Source: Bryobacterales bacterium (GTDB taxonomy: Bacteria > Acidobacteriota > Terriglobia > Bryobacterales > Bryobacteraceae). Taken from it: DNA of 64,000 bases. The notes beneath the pieces are model-generated. The model ran no database searches. It had not been told where the DNA came from and worked only from the letters and a program-made list of their open reading frames with translations. A program made the position numbers and the translations under genes. This document shows, one piece after another, positions 38,217-45,672 of this stretch. Each line of letters begins with the position of its first letter. The stretch's first letter is position 1. The stretch covers positions 1 through 64,000 of the forward strand of contig PMTR01000074.1 in NCBI GenBank assembly GCA_003167255.1. Reading direction: 5' to 3'.

Positions 38217-38593
38217 GTGTTTATCTGGACACTCACGTCGCCGTCTGGCTCCATGACGGACTCCTGACACGGCTTTCCGCGGAAGCCAAGAGGCAGATCG
38301 AAGCCAACGACCTTCTCGTTTCTCCCATGGTGCTGCTGGAACTTCAATATCTGTACGAGCGCAAGCGCGTCGGAATCGCACCGGCCTCTCTGTACGCTAC
38401 TCTGCATTCCAACTTCGACGTGGGGCTGTGTGGCTTCCCATTTGCCGCCGTGGCCCTGGAAGCTCTGTCGCTCGATTGGTCTCCGGACCCATTCGACCGC
38501 ATCATCGTGGCGCAGGCCATGGCCAACCATGAAGCGGTGCTCCTGACCGCCGACGCCCGCATTCGCAGCCACTACCGCCGCGCCGTCTGGTAG
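38213..38593 (+). CDS. VapC-like PIN domain toxin
   Basis: VYLDTHVAVWLHDG...ISPMVLLELQYL-like LLVSPMVLLELQYLYERK...WSPDPFDRIIVAQAMANHEAVLLTADARIRSHY. Confidence 0.88.
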   Translation: MSVYLDTHVAVWLHDGLLTRLSAEAKRQIEANDLLVSPMVLLELQYLYERKRVGIAPASLYATLHSNFDVGLCGFPFAAVALEALSLDWSPDPFDRIIVAQAMANHEAVLLTADARIRSHYRRAVW

Positions 38594-38594
38594 C

Positions 38595-39605
38595 TCACGC
38601 CCCCAGCAACTGGTTCACGTGGCGCATCACCTCGAACGCGTCGGCCACATAGACCACATCGGCTTTGCCGCGCGCCCAGCCGCAATTCGGGTCCAGGTTG
38701 ATGGCGCGCCTTTCATTCACAAAGCGCCATCCCACGACGTGCGGCTCCTCGCCGTGACAGCAGGTGGAAAGCCCCTTGCGATGACGCGGCGTCGAGCCGG
38801 TCTGGCCGATCTGGTTCAAGTGCGTCATGAAGCCCAGAACGGCTTCCCCTTCGCCGCTCGCGTCCACCAGGGACTTGCTGCCGCCTAAAGATGATTTAGT
38901 GGTGCGCAGAAAACCCAGAATCAGAGTTTCCGCTTCCCTGCCATGGATCGCGCCGTCGGCCTGTTTCTTGGTCCAACCGGCGCCGGCTACGAACAGCAAC
39001 TTGGCGTCGGGCCGGATAGTCTGCTCGTCCGCCTTGGGAGCCTGCACGCCGGTGACGGTGGTGCGCGTGGGTGGCGCTTCCACCGGCACATTTTCCACCG
39101 TCGCCGTTCCCGCCGGTCCACTCCAGGCCGCAAAGCATCCGGGGTCGAGCAGCACCACCCACGGCCGCTGCTCGCGCGACAGCACGGCCTCCATCCGCTG
39201 CCGGTAGAACCAGCGCGTTACCGCCGGCGCCCCGTTCCGCAGCTCGAGGCCCGTCGAGTGCGTGTCCACGCGGCCGCCCAGACGATAGGCGACGCCCGGA
39301 AGCGCCCGCGACCAGCGCGAAGTCGACGGCGCCAGCACGATGCCGGCTCCGGCCGCACGGCAGATGGCCTCCGCGGCTGCCGCGTCGGTCGCGTAGCGGG
39401 GCTGGCTGAAAGCTTCGCCCGCCACACCCAAAATACGTTTGGCGCCGGCGCCCGAAATCTGGTTAGCGGCCGGTTGAACCTCGGCGCCCACTAATCCCAC
39501 GTTGAGTTCGCCGCCGAGCGACAACGCCGCTCCGAGCGCTTCCAGCGCCGGCTTCGCCAGTGTGCCATCGGCTTCGGTATGAGCCAGGAGAAGTATCGGT
39601 TCCAT
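38595..39605 (-). CDS. electron transfer flavoprotein alpha subunit (divergent C-terminus)
   Basis: EPILLLAHTEADGTLAKPALEALGAA; SKSLVDASGEGEAVLGFMTHLNQIGQTGSTP; VYVADAFEVMRHVNQLL. Confidence 0.82.
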   Translation of the reverse strand: MEPILLLAHTEADGTLAKPALEALGAALSLGGELNVGLVGAEVQPAANQISGAGAKRILGVAGEAFSQPRYATDAAAAEAICRAAGAGIVLAPSTSRWSRALPGVAYRLGGRVDTHSTGLELRNGAPAVTRWFYRQRMEAVLSREQRPWVVLLDPGCFAAWSGPAGTATVENVPVEAPPTRTTVTGVQAPKADEQTIRPDAKLLFVAGAGWTKKQADGAIHGREAETLILGFLRTTKSSLGGSKSLVDASGEGEAVLGFMTHLNQIGQTGSTPRHRKGLSTCCHGEEPHVVGWRFVNERRAINLDPNCGWARGKADVVYVADAFEVMRHVNQLLGA

Positions 39606-39607
39606 GA

Positions 39608-40420
39608 TTACTCCTCCCCGATCCAGGCCACGATTTCGCGCGCCATTTCTTCCACCGGCATATTCTTCACGATGCGCGTCTCCCGCTGCTGTTTGGGCAG
39701 GCTCACCGATTCGAAGCGCAGCCCGGTGTTCGAGATGGGCGCCGCCTTGGCGCGTTGCAGGGCCGGCATGACAGTCCGCATGTTGGCCATCCCCACCTGC
39801 GGATTGTTCTTCGGCTCGGGCAAGTTCCCAGTGGCCCAGCCCAGCACCGCCGGCGGCGCCGCGCACACCGATACCTGGTGGCGCCCGCCTTCGATGCGCT
39901 CCAGCACCGTGAAGCTGCCGTCATCGCGAACCGTAATCTCATCCACTCCCTGGAATTGTTCCCCGATTCCCAGCCGCTCACCCACCATCTGCAGCGTGGA
40001 ACCGGTTCCGCGCGACGCCGATTCCCATCCGCCGAATAACAGCAGCTTGGCGCGGTCGAGCGAGGCGATCGCCTCGATGGCTGCCGCCAGCGCCGCCGCC
40101 GTCTCGAAGGAGTCCGAGAAGCCCGAAGCCGGCCCGTCCAGCGCCACCAGCTCGAACGGCACCTTTTGCGCCACCGTCATCATCACCTGTTGTAGCTTGG
40201 CCTTCGGGCCAAGGCTGACCAGCCAGACTTTGCTGCCCGACCGCTTCCCCGCCAGGTGAGCCGCTTCAAACAGCGCGTGGCCCGCCCACGGGTCCAGCAC
40301 CGCCGGCAGCAGCATCTCGTTCTTCAGGGAGGGCCCGTTCGGGCCGGTTACCGGTTCCAAGGTTTGTAGCGGGTCCGGGACAATGCTTCCGCAGACCACG
40401 ATTTGAAGGGGGGTATTCAT
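39608..40420 (-). CDS. electron transfer flavoprotein beta subunit
   Basis: IVVCGSIVPDPLQTLEPV...NEMLLPAVLDPWAGHALFEAAHLA...; ends 2 nt before ETF alpha. Confidence 0.82.
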   Translation of the reverse strand: MNTPLQIVVCGSIVPDPLQTLEPVTGPNGPSLKNEMLLPAVLDPWAGHALFEAAHLAGKRSGSKVWLVSLGPKAKLQQVMMTVAQKVPFELVALDGPASGFSDSFETAAALAAAIEAIASLDRAKLLLFGGWESASRGTGSTLQMVGERLGIGEQFQGVDEITVRDDGSFTVLERIEGGRHQVSVCAAPPAVLGWATGNLPEPKNNPQVGMANMRTVMPALQRAKAAPISNTGLRFESVSLPKQQRETRIVKNMPVEEMAREIVAWIGEE

Positions 40421-40614
40421 GTGTCCAGATTCCCAGTATAATGGGGCTTCTTAATCTTATAATAGCAATCTCTATTGCCTTGAGGCAGAACCGGCGCCAC
40501 AGCCATCGCATCGCCTGGCCAGTGTAAAATATCGATAATCGGGTATCCTTGTGCCGCCATGTGCGGGCCAGCCTACTGCCGAACCACGGAAATCTGAATT
40601 TGGAGATCCTGCAA

Positions 40615-42384
40615 ATGAAACTTCGGACGGTCTTCTCCGCGATGCTGCTTGCGCTCGCCGTTTCGGCGGCAAACGCCCAGACCATCGAACCTGATAAGGC
40701 CGCGCCGCCGGCTGACCAGGCCAAACCGGCTACTCCCGCCACGGCAGCGCAGGGCTCTGGCCGGGAGACGTCCCCGGACGCGAAGGCGTACCAGGAGGCT
40801 AATCGCATCACCGATCCGGCCAAGAAAATCGAGGCTCTCGATAAGTTCAAGAAGGACTTCCCAGACAGCACCTCCATTACCAGCGCCAACGTGAGCATCC
40901 TCTCCACCATGGCGTCGAAGATGTTCGGCCAGACGGCGCGCATCCAAAAATTCGCCAAGGCGACCTACCAGGGGGCCAAGGACAAGAAGGAAAAAGGATC
41001 GCTCGCCGGCCAGATTGCCGACACGCTCCTCACCAACAACCTGCTCCTGAAGGACGCCGAAAAATACGCGAAGACCAGTCTGGACGCCATGAACCAGGCC
41101 GAGTACATCGCCGACCAGAAGGCCCAGTTCGCGAAGCGCGCCGCAAGCGGCGCCGGGCGGGGTGGACACGGCGGCACCGAGCCTCCTTCGGATGCGGACC
41201 TCATCAAACGCTACCAACAGAGCCGGGCGACGCGGCTGGCGCTGCTGGGCCGCGTGGAGTTCAAAATGGGAAAGGTCCCGGCCGCGCAGAAGTTGCTGGA
41301 TGAATCCTACGCGGCCAACTCCAACCAGCCGGTGGTGGCTGCCGCGCTGGGTGAAATCGCCGCGAAGCAGGGCAACAACACCAAGGCTATGGATTACCTG
41401 GTGACGGCGCGCCTGAGTGGCAAGTCGCCGGCCAGCGCCAATGAGGCTCTGGTTGCGGTCTACAGCAAGACGCACAACGGTTCGCCGGCCGGCCTGGACG
41501 CCCTGCTGGATGCCGAGTACCACAAGCGCTTTCCCAATCCAGTTCACGTGGATGCTTATAAGGCGACGGAGAAACGCAGCGACCGCCTGGTACTGGCCGA
41601 AGTGTTCACCGGCTCCGGTTGCCCGCCCTGCGTGGGCGCCGACCTGGCTTTTGAAGCGGCCATGGAGCGCTACCCGCGCAAAGACCTGGCGGTGGTGATG
41701 TATCACGAGCACGTTCCCCAGCCCGATCCCATGACCAACCCCGACACCCAGGCGCGCAGCAAGTATTACAACGTGACCGGCGTGCCCACGTACACCGTCG
41801 ACGGCGAGACCGTGAAGGGTGGCGGCGCCGGCCGCGAAGGCACTAAGGGCATCTTCGACCGCATCCAGACCCCCATCGAGAAAGGGCTGGAATCGGCCGC
41901 CGAAGCCAGGCTCACGGTGAATGCTTCCGCGAACGGCAACTCCGTAAACGTCACCGCCGCTGTTGACGGCGTGAAGAGCGATTCGAAGGATCTCAAAGTC
42001 CACATCCTGCTGCTCGAAAAGGAACTGAAGTATAGCGGCGAAAACGGCATTCGCTTTCACCCCATGGTGGTCCGCGCCATGGGCGGCAAGGATGACGACG
42101 GTTTCGCCCTCACGCCGGGCGCTCCGGTGTCGTTCGAACAGGACTGGGACCTCGACAAGGTCAGCGCCGGTCTGAAGGCGCATCTCGACGATTACGAAGC
42201 CAAGGGCCATCGCGGCAATTCCTTCAAGTTCAGCGAGAAGAAATATCAGATCGATCGCGGCAATCTGGCCATCGCGGTCTTTGTGCAGGATGCCAAGACC
42301 AAGCACATTCTGCAGTCGGCCTTCGTGGACCTGAATCCGGCGGCGCCGCACGTGCCCACCGATAACGCCAGCGGATCGAAATGA
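40615..42384 (+). CDS. secreted thioredoxin-like protein (CPPC) with TPR-like N-terminus
   Basis: Signal peptide MKLRTVFSAMLLALAVSAANAQ; LAEVFTGSGCPPCVGADLAFEAAMERYP...YNVTGVPTYTVDG. Confidence 0.8.
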   Translation: MKLRTVFSAMLLALAVSAANAQTIEPDKAAPPADQAKPATPATAAQGSGRETSPDAKAYQEANRITDPAKKIEALDKFKKDFPDSTSITSANVSILSTMASKMFGQTARIQKFAKATYQGAKDKKEKGSLAGQIADTLLTNNLLLKDAEKYAKTSLDAMNQAEYIADQKAQFAKRAASGAGRGGHGGTEPPSDADLIKRYQQSRATRLALLGRVEFKMGKVPAAQKLLDESYAANSNQPVVAAALGEIAAKQGNNTKAMDYLVTARLSGKSPASANEALVAVYSKTHNGSPAGLDALLDAEYHKRFPNPVHVDAYKATEKRSDRLVLAEVFTGSGCPPCVGADLAFEAAMERYPRKDLAVVMYHEHVPQPDPMTNPDTQARSKYYNVTGVPTYTVDGETVKGGGAGREGTKGIFDRIQTPIEKGLESAAEARLTVNASANGNSVNVTAAVDGVKSDSKDLKVHILLLEKELKYSGENGIRFHPMVVRAMGGKDDDGFALTPGAPVSFEQDWDLDKVSAGLKAHLDDYEAKGHRGNSFKFSEKKYQIDRGNLAIAVFVQDAKTKHILQSAFVDLNPAAPHVPTDNASGSK

Positions 42385-42851
42385 AGAGACTATTTTGCGC
42401 CGCGCTCGCAGCCATTTCGCTGGCAGCGGCGCCGCCCAACCCCGTCGCGTGGAAGCTGGAAGAAGTTCCCGGCAAGCCGGTCAAAGCCGGCGCGCGTTTT
42501 ACCGTCAAGCTGACGGCACACATTCAGGATGGCTGGCACTTCTACTCCATGAAGCCCATCGAGGACGGACCCGTGCCGACGCGCATCTGGCTCGCGGAAG
42601 GCCAGCCGTTCCAATTGGCCGGGCCCATCAAAGCCGATGAGCCCGAGACTTTGCAGGACCCCACTCTCCACATGGAAGTGGAACTCTACGAAGGCGCCGC
42701 CGGTTTCGCGCTACCGCTACGCGTCGCGCCGGGCGCCACCGCGGGAACGCAGAATCTTGTGATCAACGCGCAATCCCAGTCCTGCAATAACAGTATGTGT
42801 CTGCCGCCGACGACCGTAAAGGTGGAAGTGGCGGTCACTATCGCGAAATAG
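42381..42851 (+). CDS. DsbD N-terminal (alpha) domain-like protein
   Basis: VKLTAHIQDGWHFYSMKPIEDGP...QSQSCNNSMCLPPTTVKVEVAV; ATGA overlap with the upstream gene. Confidence 0.8.
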   Translation: MKRLFCAALAAISLAAAPPNPVAWKLEEVPGKPVKAGARFTVKLTAHIQDGWHFYSMKPIEDGPVPTRIWLAEGQPFQLAGPIKADEPETLQDPTLHMEVELYEGAAGFALPLRVAPGATAGTQNLVINAQSQSCNNSMCLPPTTVKVEVAVTIAK

Positions 42852-42890
42852 GTGTGCGGGCCGGTTTCTCCCGGGACTTCGCGTGGCTTC

Positions 42891-43241
42891 TCATAACCAT
42901 GGATTCAGCGTCGGAACGCCGACGCCGGAAACGTCCGAGCGGTTTCTGGTGACGAGCGTCAGGTTGTGATGGAGTGCCGTTGCGGCGAGAAGGCCGTCAA
43001 TGACGGAAACTGGCTTGCCTTTCGCCGCGGCAATTGCGGAGACCGCGCCCCATCGGTCCGCGATTGCTGCGTCGATCGGTAAAATCCGGTTTTCAAATCG
43101 GACGGGGAGATCCACTTGCAGCCATGATTCCAGTCGTCCCCGGCGCCGCCTTGAGCGCAGACGTTGAACGCCGTTCCTGATTTCGCCCAGCGTAAGCGCG
43201 CTCAGAAACAGGATCGATTCGTCCGTCTCTTCGACCCAGGG
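42891..43241 (-). pseudogene. VapC/FitB-like PIN toxin lacking its N-terminus
   Basis: Frame reads PWVEETDESILFLSALTLGEIRNGVQRLRSRRRRGRLESWLQVDLPVRFENRILPIDAAIADRWGAVSAIAAAKGKPVSVIDGLLAATALHHNLTLVTRNRSDVSGVGVPTLNPWL; in-frame stop at 43251-43253 just upstream; no LLDTNV start. Confidence 0.75.
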
Positions 43242-43263
43242 AAAAGCCCGTCAGGAAAAGCCC

Positions 43264-43384
43264 GTCAGCCTGAACTGCGTGCTTTTTTGCAATGGTCGGC
43301 TTGGCCTTTCCGCAGATGCGGTTCCGGAAAAGTCGCGCAGTTCAGGTTTTCTTGATCGATCGGTTTTCTTCAGTTCAGGCTGAC
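43264..43384. repeat. perfect 14-bp inverted repeat flanking a short unannotated segment
   Basis: GTCAGCCTGAACTG (43264-43277) and CAGTTCAGGCTGAC (43371-43384); a further arm CGCAGTTCAGG at 43336-43346. Confidence 0.8.
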
Positions 43385-43506
43385 CAGTTTTCTTTGACCG
43401 GTTTTCTTTCACTCATCTGCCCAGACGCTCGAACGAGGGTTCGGTACGCCCACTTCTGCGTCTGCCGGAGGGGGGCCGGCGACGGTGTAAACTGGGGGCA
43501 AGAGCA

Positions 43507-43728
43507 TTGACTATCCCCGCAAAATACGAGAACGGCGTCTTCAGACCCCTCCAGGACGTACCGATCAAGGAGGGCACGGTTGTTGAAGTGTACGTGCCCG
43601 TAGAAACACCCTCGGGGAGACCGCGCTCGATTGGCGATTCGCCCCTCGCCGGCATGTGGAAAGATCGCCAGGACATGGCTGATAGTGTCGAATATATAGA
43701 TCGCCTTCGCCGCGAACTCCACGGCTGA
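43507..43728 (+). CDS. AF2212/DUF104-like antitoxin
   Basis: (L)TIPAKYENGVFRPLQDVPIKEGTVVEVYVPVE...; short, with DUF104-like N-terminus. Confidence 0.75.
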   Translation: MTIPAKYENGVFRPLQDVPIKEGTVVEVYVPVETPSGRPRSIGDSPLAGMWKDRQDMADSVEYIDRLRRELHG

Positions 43729-43753
43729 TTCCAGCCGTGTACAAAATGATCTT

Positions 43754-43810
43754 ATGCGGTTCTTGATCGACAGCAATGTCCTGATCGACGTTTCACGTAG
43801 TGTGCCTTGA
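43754..43810 (+). pseudogene. PIN toxin N-terminal stub
   Basis: ATG 43754 encodes MRFLIDSNVLIDVSRSVP*, a PIN start truncated after 18 aa, 25 nt after the DUF104-like antitoxin. Confidence 0.65.
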
Positions 43811-43821
43811 ACACAGCCTAA

Positions 43822-45672
43822 TTAATTCTCCGGCGAATGCAACCCCCCCGCCCCCGCGCGGAACGAAATGTTGCCCCGCTGCGGGTCGTCATCGAGCGGC
43901 GTCATGCAGTTCCACACACACGCGCCGCAGTGCACGCACTTCTCGCGGTCGAAGAGCGGGATGCCGTCCGGACCGGGCGTTATCGCCTGCCCCGAGCACA
44001 TCTCGATGCACATCTTCGTCGCGCAGCGCTCGCAGAAATCGGGATAGATGAAGCGCACGTGGTCGGCCATGCCCGCGGGCGCCTGCACCTTGCCGCCCAC
44101 CAGCAGCGCGTCCTGGTGCGTGATCAGCAACTGGCCGTCATAGGGAATGGCGGGCCATCCGCACCGCTCCATCAACGCGCCGTGGCAGGAGACGCCGCGG
44201 TTGTGGCAGTCCTCCACGATGCGCTCCACTCCCTCCGCCGGAATCTTGCGCTGGTAGTATTCCTTCAGGTCCGGCATCAGTTGCGGCTCGCCGCCCAGCC
44301 AATGCTTGCCTTTGGTGAAGCCGGCCAGCGCCATCCCCAGTAACCCGGTCACTACGCCTTTGTGGAATCCGTCGCGCGCCTTCTCGGCTATGCGGCCTTC
44401 CTCTTCCACCCAACTCGCGCGGCGGCGCGCCACGTAAGCCGTCTCCAGATTCTCGCGAGTCAGCGGCTTCCTTTCCCGCAGCAACTCGAGCACGCCCTCG
44501 GCCAGTTGTGTGCCGGTGGTCCAGGCTTCATCCACCCCGGAACCGGTGAGCACGTTGGTGCTGCCCGAACCCTCGCCGATGCGCGCATAGCCGTTGCCTG
44601 CCAGAAATGGCTCGGCCCGCCGTCCCGATTCCTGCAACGATTTCGCGCCCCAGCTCCGCAGCTTGCCGCCTTGCAGGTAGCGCCACAAATACGGATGCAA
44701 CAGGTAGTGCTGCAAGTAGCGATACGACGTGCGCACGGGGCTGCGGAACCACGATGGCACGAAGATCCCCACCGTGGCCACGCGGTCCGGATGCACATAG
44801 AAGAAGCCGAAGATCTCAGGCTCCGGGTAGCCGAACGTATGGAAGACGGTGCCCGGCTCCAGTTCGGTGTTCTCCGGCAGGTCGATCACCATCTTCATGC
44901 CCAGCGCCCACTCGCGCTGATGATGCCCCTGCGGCAACCCGATCTCCTGATCGAGTTGCCGCCCCACCGCGCCCACCGGTCCATCGGCTACCACCGTGAG
45001 GGCTGCGTGAATGTCCATCCCCGGCAGGAAGTTGGCTTCCGGCTGGCCGTTGCGGTCCACGCCCTGGTCGCACAGTCGCACACCGTGGACGCCGCGGACG
45101 CCGGCTTGGTTCTCATCGATCAGCGCCTCGGCCACCGGCATTCCCGGCCAGATCTGCACCGTGCCCGACCCCATCAGCTCGGCCCCCACGTGTTGCAGGA
45201 ACTGGCCGAGCGACATCACCATGCCTCCCTGCTTGTGCAGGAATGGCGGGACGTAGGGCAACTCCACGCCGTGGTGACGGTCCAGCCGCAGCGCCCGCAC
45301 CGCCCGGTCGCCCAACCGCAGCGCGAGCGACCGGCGGCTGGCGCCGATGGGGTCCAGCAGGTACACCACTTTCTCCTGCGAAACCGCGGCGGCCATGGGA
45401 ATCTGGCTCGGGTCGAAATCCGGTAGCGTCGCGCGGATTCCCCGCGCCCTGGTCACCACGCCGGAGACTCCGAAGCTGATGTCGTCCGAGCGCTCGTAGC
45501 ACATCACCTGCAAAGGCAGGCCGGGCGCCACGCGGCTCTCCACCGCCGGCGAGCCGTCGGGATTCACCAGATGCCGCGAAAGCGCCGTCAGGAAGCCGGC
45601 CGTGGCCGGACCAAACCCGACGCACACCACGTCCACGTCCATGCGCTGGCGCTCAATCGCGGGCTCACTCAT
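43822..45672 (-). CDS. electron transfer flavoprotein-ubiquinone oxidoreductase-like FAD protein with C-terminal ferredoxin domain
   Basis: VVCVGFGPATAGFL, GEGSGSTNVLTGSGVDEAWTTG, C-terminal CERCATKMCIEMCSGQAITPGPDGIPLFDREKCVHCGACVWNCM. Confidence 0.88.
   Translation of the reverse strand: MSEPAIERQRMDVDVVCVGFGPATAGFLTALSRHLVNPDGSPAVESRVAPGLPLQVMCYERSDDISFGVSGVVTRARGIRATLPDFDPSQIPMAAAVSQEKVVYLLDPIGASRRSLALRLGDRAVRALRLDRHHGVELPYVPPFLHKQGGMVMSLGQFLQHVGAELMGSGTVQIWPGMPVAEALIDENQAGVRGVHGVRLCDQGVDRNGQPEANFLPGMDIHAALTVVADGPVGAVGRQLDQEIGLPQGHHQREWALGMKMVIDLPENTELEPGTVFHTFGYPEPEIFGFFYVHPDRVATVGIFVPSWFRSPVRTSYRYLQHYLLHPYLWRYLQGGKLRSWGAKSLQESGRRAEPFLAGNGYARIGEGSGSTNVLTGSGVDEAWTTGTQLAEGVLELLRERKPLTRENLETAYVARRRASWVEEEGRIAEKARDGFHKGVVTGLLGMALAGFTKGKHWLGGEPQLMPDLKEYYQRKIPAEGVERIVEDCHNRGVSCHGALMERCGWPAIPYDGQLLITHQDALLVGGKVQAPAGMADHVRFIYPDFCERCATKMCIEMCSGQAITPGPDGIPLFDREKCVHCGACVWNCMTPLDDDPQRGNISFRAGAGGLHSPEN

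Noticed and set aside
40573-42351. 592-aa minus-strand ORF opposite the thioredoxin-like gene
   Set aside because: Antisense shadow; the plus strand has signal peptide and CPPC motif.
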